Assembly (NCBI GenBank): GCA_050011775.1
Contig: JBEKIL010000002.1
Span: 62,001 to 126,000, forward strand
Direction of reading: 5' to 3'
Length of the DNA stretch: 64,000 nucleotides
From: CAVZMI01 sp050011775
GTDB lineage: Bacteria > Bacteroidota > Ignavibacteria > UBA10030 > CAVZMI01
Shown here: positions 1 through 8,645 of the stretch, one piece after another
Numbering within the stretch: the stretch's first letter is position 1
How the letters are laid out: the number at the start of each line of letters is the position of its first letter
The notes under the pieces: model-generated
The model's database searches: none
Told to the model about the DNA's origin: nothing
The model's input: the letters and a program-made list of their open reading frames with translations, nothing else
Position numbers and translations under genes: made by a program

Positions 1-76
1 TGCCCCTTTGTTTGTATACTTAATTAGTTGTAGGGGCACTAGTAATCTCTCTGTAACTCCTCTACCTCGACCCCTG

Positions 77-120
77 CCCTGAGCGAGTTCCGATATGCTA
101 TATCGGGACGAGTCGAAGGG
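77..120. repeat. Imperfect palindromic hairpin repeat
   Basis: A 7-bp perfect stem CCGATAT/ATATCGG (90-96 and 100-106, loop GCT) sits between CCCTGAGCGAG and a partly complementary GTCGAAGGG. This is the form of a short interspersed hairpin repeat. No coding sequence is evident in 1-256; bases 1-38 carry a further inverted pair, TGCCCCT/AGGGGCA. Confidence 0.6.
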
Positions 121-122
121 TC

Positions 123-150
123 AACCTTAACCTTAACCTTAACCTTAACC
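123..150. repeat. AACCTT hexanucleotide tandem repeat
   Basis: Four full AACCTT units followed by AACC form a short microsatellite directly after the hairpin repeat. No function is evident. Confidence 0.8.
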
Positions 151-169
151 CCCTCGACTCGTTCACTGT

Positions 170-231
170 GTCCGCCTCGTCGAGCCTCGGCGAGACGGGT
201 TCACTCGCTCCACGAAGTGGTACTTTAGTGC
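170..231. repeat. GC-rich mosaic repeat, copy 1
   Basis: Bases 170-199 (GTCCGCCTCGTCGAG...GAGACGGG) are identical to 4853-4882 and closely related to 52547-52577. GTACTTTAGTGC (220-231) recurs at 31885-31896 and, with one change and in reverse orientation, at 4812-4823. The element is therefore a mosaic of dispersed repeat blocks. Confidence 0.7.
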
Positions 232-256
232 GGGGTAAACTTTACCTATTCCTTAT

Positions 257-1249
257 TTAAATATCATGCGGTGAGACCAAAACCCTGATCTTTTTTTCGA
301 TCTTCATTTTCCCCAGCTCATCCCGTAGCCGGTTCATCTCCTCCTGCATTTTTGGAAGTTCCTCTTTCTCTATCTGAATATCGATGTCTGCATCGGGAAT
401 GTTAAAATATTCATGGTCGAATTCCCATGATGGACATTCGGGTATATTAAAACGATATCCGTGAGAATCCTCCTTTTCATCTTTTTCGATAGGGACCGCG
501 ATGGTTTTGGATGATCCTTTTCTGATAATTTCAAAGTCGAGCGTTTTCCCCGGCTCAGCATTGCTCAACACCCTTCTGATATCGCCCACGTCATTGACGG
601 ATTTTTTCCCGGCACGGATGATCACGTCTCCTGCTTTGAATCCCGCTTTCTCCGCCGTGCTGTTCTTGAATACTTCACAAACAAGAACGCCCTCGTTATT
701 TGGTGCACCGAAATATGCGCCTAATTGTTCATTTAGTGTTTCAAGATTCATGCCGAGACGAGGGCCGTGACAGATAAACGGCATATGTTTCGGCGGCATG
801 GGTGTAGAAATCCTTAATTGTTTGTTGTGCTCCTTTGCAACCCCGAGTGTGACGGTGAGTGTTTTCTTCTGTCCCTCTCTTAGAATCACAATCGGAACTG
901 CTGCGCCTGGAGAAGATTTCCCGACAAACTCCCGGAGATCGGCAGCATCGGAAATTTTCTTTCCATAAAATTCAATTATTACATCTCCCTTTTGAATACC
1001 GGCAGAATCCGCCGGACTTTCACCTTCGACTTTCTCAACATATGCACCTTCATCCGTATCGAGTTTTTTTTCTTTGGCGAGTTCTTCTGTCACATCAGCT
1101 ATTCTCACTCCAAGCCATCCTGCTTTTTCCTTTTTCTCGCCTATGACCTTCGCATCACTTTTTTTCGATTGAATTGGATCGTGCGCTCCACTGCTAAAAA
1201 CCGGAATTAAGAATATTCCAGTTGCCAGGACAATCAACCACTGTTTCAT
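257..1249 (-). CDS. Secreted double-PDZ protein without protease domain
   Basis: About 330 residues. The start is the second ATG of a closely spaced pair: AAGGAGGA lies 7 bases before ATG AAA CAG, and that start gives a clean signal peptide (MKQWLIVLATGIFLIPVFSS). Two PDZ domains follow, roughly residues 40-130 and 155-250, each with the usual G(D)VI core (KGDVIIEFYGKK; AGDVIIRAGKKS). The C-terminus is highly charged and probably helical. No trypsin-like catalytic domain is present, so this is not a full HtrA; PDZ-only periplasmic proteins often act as scaffolds or protease partners. A separate complete HtrA lies at 57348. Function beyond peptide binding is unknown. Confidence 0.8.
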   Translation of the reverse strand: MKQWLIVLATGIFLIPVFSSGAHDPIQSKKSDAKVIGEKKEKAGWLGVRIADVTEELAKEKKLDTDEGAYVEKVEGESPADSAGIQKGDVIIEFYGKKISDAADLREFVGKSSPGAAVPIVILREGQKKTLTVTLGVAKEHNKQLRISTPMPPKHMPFICHGPRLGMNLETLNEQLGAYFGAPNNEGVLVCEVFKNSTAEKAGFKAGDVIIRAGKKSVNDVGDIRRVLSNAEPGKTLDFEIIRKGSSKTIAVPIEKDEKEDSHGYRFNIPECPSWEFDHEYFNIPDADIDIQIEKEELPKMQEEMNRLRDELGKMKIEKKIRVLVSPHDI

Positions 1250-1379
1250 GGGCATTCCTCCTTGGATAAGTGAATATACCATTAAAAAATCACTCTCCTT
1301 CTTTCTTTTAAAGACGCAGCTGTATAGTTAATGTTCCATTTTCATTGACATTCCTTCGATAATTCTTTAAATTCTGTTA

Positions 1380-2324
1380 TTGAGAAAAGTATTACCAAAA
1401 AACTCTATGGCTTATAATCATCCCCAGAAAGCAGTAAGAATATCCCATAAGCGTCTTAAAGGATATTTCGATGAATTTGTGAGGTCGCTTGATGCGAAAC
1501 GGCCGGAAACAAAAGGGACATACGAGCGTGCGCTGCGTGAGTTCCTCCGTTGGTTTGACAAAGACCGCGGATGTCTGTTCCGGGTCCGTGATATCGAGCG
1601 ATATAAAAAATATCTGACGCGGCGGAAAAAGTTATCGGCGGTCTCGGTGTCGACATATCTCACTGCACTGCGGCAATTCTGCCGGTATCTTGAGTGGGCC
1701 GGTGCGCTCAAAGTAAATCCTGCAAAAGATGTTAAGGGAAACGCACGGCCGATGCATCACTCGCGCGAAATCATCCGTTACCAGGATATCGAACGCCTGC
1801 TCGCATCGGTTGATGTAAATACAGAACAGGGAGCCCGTGATTATGCAATTCTCAAAGCCATGCTGGGGTGCGGACTTTCCGAGATTGAGATCGTTCGTGC
1901 TGACGTCGGTGACATGGGCGATGATGAGGGAAAACCTATCCTTGCCGTTCAGGGGAAAGGAAGAAGCACAAAGGATGAGAGGGTCTATCTGCCGCAGGAT
2001 GTCGCACTCGCTCTTAAGGCATATCTTGGAATGCGGCATGATATAAATCCGGATAGACCGCTTTTTGTCAGCGCTGGAAATCGAACACGGGGACTGAGAA
2101 TGACAACACGTGGGATTCGTGAACGAGTGAATTATTATCTGCAGGTATCGGGAGTCAAACAGGGTAAAGCCCGACGAATTACAGCCTTTTCACTCCGGCA
2201 TACTGCGGCACTTATACTCGTCGAACAGGGCGCATCGGCAGAAGAACTTATGAAAAAGCTTCGCCTCGGCAGTGTAATGACGGCCGAGGTATATCTAAAA
2301 CAAAAAGGGACACTACAGAACTGA
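1380..2324 (+). CDS. Tyrosine recombinase/XerC-like protein with degenerate active site
   Basis: A 314-residue protein with an N-terminal SAM-like core-binding region (about 25-115) and a C-terminal phage-integrase fold. The start is TTG at 1380 or ATG at 1407; neither has a strong ribosome site. The nucleophile Tyr305 (AEVYLKQK), Arg273 (FSLRHTAA) and the hairpin Lys193 (QGKGRS) are present. The first catalytic Arg of the GLRxSEL motif is Ser167 (CGLSEIEI), the His of HxLRH is Phe270, and the His of LGH is Leu296. The protein may be inactive, structural, or a diverged family member. It sits alone just before leuS. Confidence 0.8.
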   Translation: MRKVLPKNSMAYNHPQKAVRISHKRLKGYFDEFVRSLDAKRPETKGTYERALREFLRWFDKDRGCLFRVRDIERYKKYLTRRKKLSAVSVSTYLTALRQFCRYLEWAGALKVNPAKDVKGNARPMHHSREIIRYQDIERLLASVDVNTEQGARDYAILKAMLGCGLSEIEIVRADVGDMGDDEGKPILAVQGKGRSTKDERVYLPQDVALALKAYLGMRHDINPDRPLFVSAGNRTRGLRMTTRGIRERVNYYLQVSGVKQGKARRITAFSLRHTAALILVEQGASAEELMKKLRLGSVMTAEVYLKQKGTLQN

Positions 2325-2356
2325 CATTCATTTGTTGGTAGGAATTCGGAATTTTT

Positions 2357-4786
2357 ATGGCGTCATATGCATTTCAGGAAATAGAAACACGATGGCAAAA
2401 ATTCTGGGAGGAAAATAAAACCTTTCGTGCTGTCGAAGATCCATCGAAACAAAAATATTATATCCTTGACATGTTTCCCTATCCGTCTGGAGCCGGACTT
2501 CATGTCGGGCATCCGGAAGGATATACGGCGACCGATATTCTTGCACGATACAAACGCATGACCGGATTTAACGTCATGCATCCGATGGGATGGGATGCTT
2601 TTGGTCTTCCGGCTGAACAATATGCAGTCAAGACCGGAACACATCCTGCCGTCACGACGAAGCAGAATATCGACACATTCCGGCGGCAGATTAAGGCACT
2701 CGGATTTTCGTACGACTGGGACCGGGAAGTAAACACGACCGATCCGAAATATTATAAATGGACGCAATGGATTTTCCTTCAGCTGTATAAAAATGGACTG
2801 GCATATCTTGCGGAGGTTCCGGTAAACTGGTGTCCGGAACTGGGGACAGTTCTTGCCAACGAGGAAGTTCCGGAACAGATCGAAAAAGGATTCACGGTTA
2901 TCCGGCGGCCGATGCGCCAGTGGATGCTGAAAATTACTGCCTATGCCGAACGGTTACTGAGTGATCTCGAAAATCTCGATTGGCCCGAATCGATCAAAGA
3001 GATGCAGAGGAATTGGATCGGGAAATCCATAGGTGCGGAAGTAGATTTCGGGATTGTCGGTATGCAGGAACGTCTTCGTGTCTTTACAACCAGGCCGGAC
3101 ACGCTCTGGGGTGCAACCTATATGGTACTTGCACCTGAGCATCCATTGGTTGCACGGGTAACGGCTGCTGGACGGCAGAAGGATGTTAAGGAATATATCG
3201 ATTCGGCAAGACGGAAAAGCGATCTCGAACGAACTGAACTTAGCAAAGAAAAAACCGGTATCTTCACCGGAGGTTATGCGCTCAATCCAGTCAACAAGAA
3301 ACAAATCCCGATCTGGATAGCCGACTATGTGCTCATTTCTTACGGCACCGGTGCGATAATGGCGGTACCCGGACATGATGAGCGGGACTGGGAATTTGCA
3401 AAAAAATATAAACTCCCGATTGTCGAAGTAATTTCCGGCGGCGATATCACAAAGGCGGCATACGTCGAAACGGAAAATGGTAGATGCGTCAATTCGGATT
3501 TTTTAGATGGATTGGGATACAGAGAAGCTTTTGAGAAAATAGTTGCATGGCTGGAAAAAGAAGGTCTTGGTCAAAGGACGGTCAATTTCAAGCTTCGCGA
3601 TTGGCTGTTCTCTCGTCAGCGGTATTGGGGCGAGCCGTTCCCTCTCATTCATTATGATGACGGAACAATCGAGCCTCTGGATGAAGAAGACCTTCCTCTG
3701 ACACTACCGGAAGTTCAATCGTACAAACCAAGCGGAACGGGTGAATCACCTCTCGCCCTCATGGACTCATGGGTGAATGTTGTTGATCCGAAAACAGGCC
3801 GGAAAGGACGCCGTGAGACAAATACAATGCCCCAATGGGCGGGGTCATGCTGGTATTATCTCCGGTATATTGATTCTCAGAACGATATGGAATTTGTAGG
3901 CAAGGAAAAAGAAAAATATTGGATGCCGGTCGACCTTTACGTCGGCGGAGCCGAACATGCGGTGCTTCATCTGCTGTATGCCCGGTTCTGGCACAAAGTA
4001 CTCTATGATCTCGGCCATGTCTCTTCTCCCGAGCCATTCCTGAAGCTTGTGAATCAGGGAATGATCCTGGGCGAGGATTCACGCAAAATGTCGAAATCAT
4101 TCGGGAATGTGGTGAATCCTGATGAAGTGATCCGTCAGTATGGCGCAGACTCAATGCGGTTATATGAAATGTTCATGGGTCCGCTCGAACAAACAAAGCC
4201 GTGGAGCATGCAGGGAGTGGACGGTGTGTTTCGGTTCTTGAATCGAGTATGGCGCCTTTTTGTCGCCGAAAATGGAGCTATAGCTCTATCGATAAAAGAT
4301 GTCCCCGCCGATCAGGAAATGCTCAGACTTCTTCATCAGACGATAAAAAAAGTGACCGGTGATCTCGATGGGATGCGTTTTAATACCGCGATCTCGCAAA
4401 TGATGATCTTCATCAACGAGATGTACAAGCGTGAGGTGTATCCACGAAAGGAAATGGAGAAATTTGTGTTGATCTTGGCTCCGTTCGCACCGCATATTGC
4501 CGAAGAGTTGTGGAAGATACTGGGTCATTCACATACACTCGCCTACGAAACATGGCCCGTATATGATGTTCAGCTTGCCACGGAAGATGAAGTGGAGATT
4601 GTTCTTCAGGTAAACGGAAAGATCCGTGACCGTATCCAGGTCGCCCGCGGAATCACGAAAGAAGAGCTTGAAAACCGGGCTCGTGCAAATGAGAGAATTC
4701 AACAATATATTCGTGGGAAGAACGTTGTCAAGAGTATAGTAGTCGTGGATCGGTTGGTGAATTTTGTGGTGAGAGATAAAAACTAA
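2357..4786 (+). CDS. leuS: Leucine--tRNA ligase
   Basis: An 809-residue class I aminoacyl-tRNA synthetase that charges tRNA-Leu in the cytoplasm. The HIGH signature is HVGH at residues 49-52 within PYPSGAGLHVGH, and the KMSKS loop is at about 577-581. The CP1 editing domain between them carries the threonine-rich TTRPDTLWG motif. The C-terminal anticodon-binding and LeuS-specific domains are present (VLQVNGKIRDRIQV). Length is normal for bacterial LeuRS. A GGTAGGAATT ribosome-site region precedes the ATG. Identification is secure. Confidence 0.98.
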   Translation: MASYAFQEIETRWQKFWEENKTFRAVEDPSKQKYYILDMFPYPSGAGLHVGHPEGYTATDILARYKRMTGFNVMHPMGWDAFGLPAEQYAVKTGTHPAVTTKQNIDTFRRQIKALGFSYDWDREVNTTDPKYYKWTQWIFLQLYKNGLAYLAEVPVNWCPELGTVLANEEVPEQIEKGFTVIRRPMRQWMLKITAYAERLLSDLENLDWPESIKEMQRNWIGKSIGAEVDFGIVGMQERLRVFTTRPDTLWGATYMVLAPEHPLVARVTAAGRQKDVKEYIDSARRKSDLERTELSKEKTGIFTGGYALNPVNKKQIPIWIADYVLISYGTGAIMAVPGHDERDWEFAKKYKLPIVEVISGGDITKAAYVETENGRCVNSDFLDGLGYREAFEKIVAWLEKEGLGQRTVNFKLRDWLFSRQRYWGEPFPLIHYDDGTIEPLDEEDLPLTLPEVQSYKPSGTGESPLALMDSWVNVVDPKTGRKGRRETNTMPQWAGSCWYYLRYIDSQNDMEFVGKEKEKYWMPVDLYVGGAEHAVLHLLYARFWHKVLYDLGHVSSPEPFLKLVNQGMILGEDSRKMSKSFGNVVNPDEVIRQYGADSMRLYEMFMGPLEQTKPWSMQGVDGVFRFLNRVWRLFVAENGAIALSIKDVPADQEMLRLLHQTIKKVTGDLDGMRFNTAISQMMIFINEMYKREVYPRKEMEKFVLILAPFAPHIAEELWKILGHSHTLAYETWPVYDVQLATEDEVEIVLQVNGKIRDRIQVARGITKEELENRARANERIQQYIRGKNVVKSIVVVDRLVNFVVRDKN

Positions 4787-4800
4787 GTGTTGTCCACCGG

Positions 4801-4910
4801 CACGCTCCGCCGTACTAAAGTACTGCTTCGCCGAACGCCCGCTTCGCCGAGCGTCCGCCTCGTCGAGCCTCGGCGAGACGGGAAGCGAGGCGAGATTGTT
4901 CGCCGAAGTT
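4801..4910. repeat. GC-rich mosaic repeat, copy 2
   Basis: Directly after leuS. It contains the same 30-bp block as 170-199 (here 4853-4882), preceded by GTACTAAAGTAC (4812-4823), which is the reverse complement of the block at 220-231 and 31885-31896 apart from one base. The flanks CGCTCCGCCG and AAGCGAGGCGAG recur around 52535-52590. Confidence 0.75.
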
Positions 4911-4973
4911 CGACATAGGCTAATATTAACAGAAGGGGCACAAGAAAACACGTGTACGAAATCATAGGCGGAG

Positions 4974-5136
4974 AGTACTAAAGGTGCGAAAAAGCATATG
5001 CCATTGAAATCATGGGTGTGAAGCACCGTAGGTGTGCAGAAGAATAAGCCATTGAAATCATGGGTGTGAAGCACCGTAGGTGCGAAATCTTGGTAGACAA
5101 AGCAACACCAAATCATTCAAGCTCCGGTAGGAGCGG
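4974..5136 (+). repeat. Tandem 48-50 bp hairpin repeat array upstream of IS200 transposase
   Basis: Four consecutive units start at 4974, 5022, 5070 and 5120 (spacing 48, 48 and 50). Each opens with an AGCACCGTAGGTGCG-like mini-hairpin; the first two carry CATTGAAATCATGGGTGTGA, and the third carries GAAATCTTGGTAGAC. The last unit (GCTCCGGTAGGAGC) also supplies the AGGAG upstream of the transposase start. Translations of this array on either strand are artefacts. Confidence 0.85.
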
Positions 5137-5146
5137 AATCTTAAAA

Positions 5147-5617
5147 ATGGCAAACACATATACACAGATCCACATTCAGATAGTTTTTACTGTTCAGGGA
5201 AAACTCAATCTGATCAATATTAAGCATCGTGAAGAAATAGAAAAGTACATCACTGGCATCGTACAGAACAACGGCCACAAGCTCCTTGCGATATATTGTA
5301 TGCCTGATCATGTCCATATCATGATAAGTTACAGGCCAAATCAATCCCTGTCCGATCTCGTCAGGGATATAAAGGCCAACTCATCACGTTTCATAACTGA
5401 GGCGAGAATTGTTCCCGGGAAATTTTCATGGCAGGAAGGGTATGGAGCATTTTCTTATTCTTTAAATGATATCGATGCAGTGATTCATTACATACGCAAT
5501 CAAGAATACCATCATAAACGTCGGTCGTTCAAAGAAGAATACTTAGAGTTATTAAAGGAATTCAGCATAGAATATGATGAAAAATATTTATTCGAATGGG
5601 TGGTTTCGGAATTGTAA
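5147..5617 (+). CDS. IS200-type HUH (Y1) transposase
   Basis: A 156-residue Y1 transposase starting at MANTYTQ; upstream in-frame codons are only repeat sequence. The HUH metal site is HVH in CMPDHVHIMIS, and the catalytic Tyr is probably in WQEGYGAFSYS. The family carries out single-strand transposition or processing of hairpin-ended elements. Length is typical and no lesion is visible. It is embedded in hairpin repeats on both sides (4974-5136 and 5628-5904), which share the motif AATCTTGGTAGA and are probably its substrates or relics. The exact subgroup (IS200 versus domesticated REP-type) cannot be settled by eye. Confidence 0.88.
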   Translation: MANTYTQIHIQIVFTVQGKLNLINIKHREEIEKYITGIVQNNGHKLLAIYCMPDHVHIMISYRPNQSLSDLVRDIKANSSRFITEARIVPGKFSWQEGYGAFSYSLNDIDAVIHYIRNQEYHHKRRSFKEEYLELLKEFSIEYDEKYLFEWVVSEL

Positions 5618-5627
5618 TATTAGATTC

Positions 5628-5904
5628 CACCCCGATGGGGTTCTTAAATATATTAGGCTATGAAAATCTACCAAGATTTCGTCCCTACGGGACTCACTTG
5701 GGAACAATATTTCATGCATCTTGAAACAGCCGTATGTGCTCTGACTCAGACAGGATTATAGTAACCCCGTTAGGGTCTATGACTCGTAGAGGTGTAATCT
5801 TGGTAGATTTAGTATTTCACATGAATATCAGTACCCCGTAGGGGTGGTATCTGTTTTTTTATTGTGCATATTTCAATTTTATTAAAATTTCGTCCATTCG
5901 GGAC
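5628..5904. repeat. Short hairpin repeats downstream of IS200 transposase
   Basis: This gene-free stretch holds GC-rich mini-hairpins: CCCCGATGGGG (about 5630), GTCCCTACGGGAC (5681-5693), CCCCGTTAGGG (about 5765), CCCCGTAGGGG (5834-5844) and GTCCATTCGGGAC (5892-5904). Two are next to the AT-rich block AATCTACCAAGATT (about 5665-5678) or its complement AATCTTGGTAGATT (about 5796-5809), which also occurs before the transposase. No gene is seen between 5618 and 5955. Confidence 0.8.
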
Positions 5905-5955
5905 TTAATAATCAAAGATATAAAATGATCAGATTTATCCTGGAAAATAATATTA

Positions 5956-6723
5956 ATGCATAAACTGTCGGTTACAATCATTGCAGGGGCGGAGGAAGAA
6001 AACATCCGTGAGTGCCTTGAGAGCGTGCGTTGGGCGGACGAGATCATCGTCGTAAACAACTTCACTGATGATCGAACGGTCGGGATTGCGCGTGAATATA
6101 CGCCGCACGTATTTTTGAGAATGTGGGAGGGGTTCGCATCACAGAAACGTTACGCCCTCGAACAAGCGACGCATGAATGGGTGCTGAGCATCGATGCCGA
6201 TGAACGTATCTCGCCGGAATTGAAAGATGAGATTTTGAAAATTATAAGTTCCGATGTTACGTACAACGGTTTCCGGATCCCTCGCCGGAGCTATTTTCTA
6301 AATCAATGGATCAAATCCTGCGGTTGGTATCCCGGATATCAGTTGAGATTGTTTCGTCGGAAGTCGGTTCACATGAATGACCGCCTTGTCCATGAAAGAT
6401 TCGAAGTCGATGGAGTCATAGGTACGCTCGTAGGGGATATAATTCATTATACTCATTCCAGTATCAAAACAACTATCCAGAAAGTGAACGAATACTCTTC
6501 GCTGCGGGCGGCAGAGAAATATCAAAAGCAGAAGATATCGACGGCCGGATTGATATTCAGACCCTTTCTTGCCTTTCTGCAGATGTTGATTGTCCGCAAG
6601 GGGTATCGTGATGGCGTTCGCGGGGTGATGGTGAGTCTGATCCACGCAATTACTCATGCTCTCACAATGATGAAAATGTGGGAACTCCAGCATTCCTCAT
6701 TGCCGGGAAAGAAACCGCAATGA
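5956..6723 (+). CDS. Family 2 glycosyltransferase, WaaE/KdtX-like
   Basis: A 255-residue GT-A glycosyltransferase. The N-terminus MHKLSVTIIAGAEEENIRE begins the nucleotide-binding fold; IDADERISPE supplies the DxD-type metal-binding motif, and YPGYQLRLFRR is the acceptor-side motif typical of LPS inner-core beta-1,4-glucosyltransferases of the WaaE group. It opens an envelope operon: its TGA overlaps the ATG of msbA (ATGA), and O-antigen ligase follows. The likely role is transfer of a sugar to LPS core at the cytoplasmic face of the inner membrane; donor and acceptor are not shown by the sequence. Confidence 0.88.
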   Translation: MHKLSVTIIAGAEEENIRECLESVRWADEIIVVNNFTDDRTVGIAREYTPHVFLRMWEGFASQKRYALEQATHEWVLSIDADERISPELKDEILKIISSDVTYNGFRIPRRSYFLNQWIKSCGWYPGYQLRLFRRKSVHMNDRLVHERFEVDGVIGTLVGDIIHYTHSSIKTTIQKVNEYSSLRAAEKYQKQKISTAGLIFRPFLAFLQMLIVRKGYRDGVRGVMVSLIHAITHALTMMKMWELQHSSLPGKKPQ

Positions 6724-8645
6724 ATTTTTATAGGCGTCTCCTGACATATGTGCGTCGGTACTGGCTTCATCTTGCCGGCTCGGTGATATGTACCATTTTC
6801 TTTTCCTTTTTTCATGCCGGCTCGATTTATCTCTCAATACCGCTTCTCGATACTCTCTTTAATCAGAATCCCGTCGTGCAATCCACGACACCGAGTCAGT
6901 CTCCATCGACGGGAAGCATAGAATCGCTGAAGAACACCGTGAATCAAATAATCGGCGAGTACGTTTTTCGTGGAACGAAGAGCGAGGCGCTGTTCCGGAT
7001 TTGTTTCATCATCTTGATCGCATTCTTGATGAAGAATCTATTCGGTTATGGACAGGCATATCTCCTTGCCTTTGTAGAACAGGGTGTGATGAAAGATGTT
7101 CGTGACGATCTCTACAGGCATATTCACAACCTTTCCCTCGGATTCTTCACCAATGAGCGGACGGGGGATCTGATCTCGCGCGTGACAAACGACGTCAACG
7201 TACTACAGCAGAGCATCTCTGCGAGTTTTCTAAATTTGATACGTGAACCTCTGTCGATCATTGTGTTTCTTATAGTCGCAGTTGCCATCAGCTGGAAGTT
7301 GACGGTAATCTCTGTGCTTGTCTTCCCCATTGTGCTATTCATCATCAGCCGGATAGGAAACAGGATTCACAGGGTCAGCGGTGTGATTCAGGAAAAGATG
7401 GCGGATATCACATCGGTTCTCCAGGAAACCATCAGCGGAGCAAAGGTTGTGAAAGCATTCGGTATGGAGGAGTGGGAAAATCGCCGGTTCGCAGGGGAGA
7501 CGAAAAAATTCTTCACACTAGTACTGCGGATTGCGCGGCTCAGGAATCTTGGATCACCCGTGACAGAATTCTTGAGCGTGGTGGCCGGCGTGATAATTAT
7601 CTGGTACGGCGGAACCCAGGTCCTTGTGAGTGAAACACTCCGGCCGGCAGAATTCCTCGGTTTCATCATGGTCATATTCCAGATAATGACGCCGGTGAAA
7701 GAGTTAAGTACCGTCGCTAATCGAATGCAGGAATCCAGTGCGGCGGGAAAAAGGATATTCGAAATTCTGGATACCCGGCCGCATATTATCGACCGTCCGT
7801 ATGCCGTCACGCTCGATCGGTTCACATCGGGCGTCGAGTTCCGCAATGTCACGTTCGCCTATGATTCACATGATTTGAACGGAGGAGCCGGTCCCGGGTC
7901 AAAGACTTATCCCCGCCAGCCTCTAACGGTCGGATATGGCGGACCGGGGTCTGTGGCTGATCGTCCTGTACTTCATAGCGTGAACCTGAGAATCAACCGT
8001 GGAGAAATAGTCGCACTGGTAGGGCCAAGCGGTGGAGGGAAAACAACGCTTGTCGATTTGATTCCGCGTTTCTATGATCCAATAGAAGGAGAAATCCTAC
8101 TCGATGGGAAGGATCTCCGTGATTATAAAGTACAGTCGGTTCGTGCACTGATAGGAATTGTCACACAGGAGACGATACTGTTTAACGATTCGGTCCGCAA
8201 CAACATTGCCTATGGTCTGGACAATTGTCCGATGGAGCAGATCGTTGCTGCAGCAAGCGCTGCGAATGCACATAACTTCATCCAGGCAATGCCGGACGGA
8301 TATTCCACCATCATCGGCGAACGCGGCTCAAAACTTTCGGGCGGACAGCGTCAGCGGCTTTCGATTGCACGGGCACTGCTGAAAAATCCGCCAATTATGA
8401 TTTTTGATGAAGCGACCTCCGCACTCGATTCCGAATCGGAAATTCTTGTGCAGGAGGCAATCGAACACCTGATGCAAAACCGGACATCGGTCGTCATAGC
8501 CCACCGTCTTTCAACCATCCGGAATGCAAACCGTATCATCGTGCTTGATCGTGGGCGAATCGTTCAGGAGGGAACCCATACCGAGTTGATGGAAGCCGAA
8601 GGCGGATTGTACAAACGTCTTTATGAAATTCAGTTCAATATGTGA
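6720..8645 (+). CDS. msbA: MsbA-like lipid A/LPS ABC exporter
   Basis: A 641-residue half-transporter. The start is the ATG overlapping the upstream TGA, giving MNFYRRLLTYVRRYWLHL. Six transmembrane helices (about residues 20-330) are followed by an ABC domain with Walker A GPSGGGKTT, signature LSGGQRQRL, Walker B IMIFDEATSALD and the H-loop AHRLST. Neighbouring LPS genes support flipping of lipid A-core across the inner membrane. Oddity: a Gly/Pro-rich insert of about 29 residues (encoded at about 7878-7965) lies between the first beta-strand of the ATPase (FAYDSHD) and PVLHSVNL, where relatives have a short turn. Confidence 0.93.
   Translation: MNFYRRLLTYVRRYWLHLAGSVICTIFFSFFHAGSIYLSIPLLDTLFNQNPVVQSTTPSQSPSTGSIESLKNTVNQIIGEYVFRGTKSEALFRICFIILIAFLMKNLFGYGQAYLLAFVEQGVMKDVRDDLYRHIHNLSLGFFTNERTGDLISRVTNDVNVLQQSISASFLNLIREPLSIIVFLIVAVAISWKLTVISVLVFPIVLFIISRIGNRIHRVSGVIQEKMADITSVLQETISGAKVVKAFGMEEWENRRFAGETKKFFTLVLRIARLRNLGSPVTEFLSVVAGVIIIWYGGTQVLVSETLRPAEFLGFIMVIFQIMTPVKELSTVANRMQESSAAGKRIFEILDTRPHIIDRPYAVTLDRFTSGVEFRNVTFAYDSHDLNGGAGPGSKTYPRQPLTVGYGGPGSVADRPVLHSVNLRINRGEIVALVGPSGGGKTTLVDLIPRFYDPIEGEILLDGKDLRDYKVQSVRALIGIVTQETILFNDSVRNNIAYGLDNCPMEQIVAAASAANAHNFIQAMPDGYSTIIGERGSKLSGGQRQRLSIARALLKNPPIMIFDEATSALDSESEILVQEAIEHLMQNRTSVVIAHRLSTIRNANRIIVLDRGRIVQEGTHTELMEAEGGLYKRLYEIQFNM

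Noticed and set aside
123..150. AACCTT repeats as telomere-like sequence
   Set aside because: Only about 4.7 units inside a repeat-rich intergenic stretch, with genes continuing on the right; a replicon end is unsupported.
257..1249. Calling the double-PDZ protein an HtrA protease
   Set aside because: No trypsin-like domain or catalytic triad; a complete HtrA is at 57348.
4529..5116. 195-residue minus-strand ORF with repeated VLHTHDFNG segments
   Set aside because: It is a translation of the 48-bp tandem repeat array plus antisense leuS; no ribosome site or family signal.
4974..5136. Regular 48-50 bp repeats that could suggest a CRISPR array
   Set aside because: The units diverge along their whole length, there are no unique spacers between constant repeats, and no cas genes are nearby.
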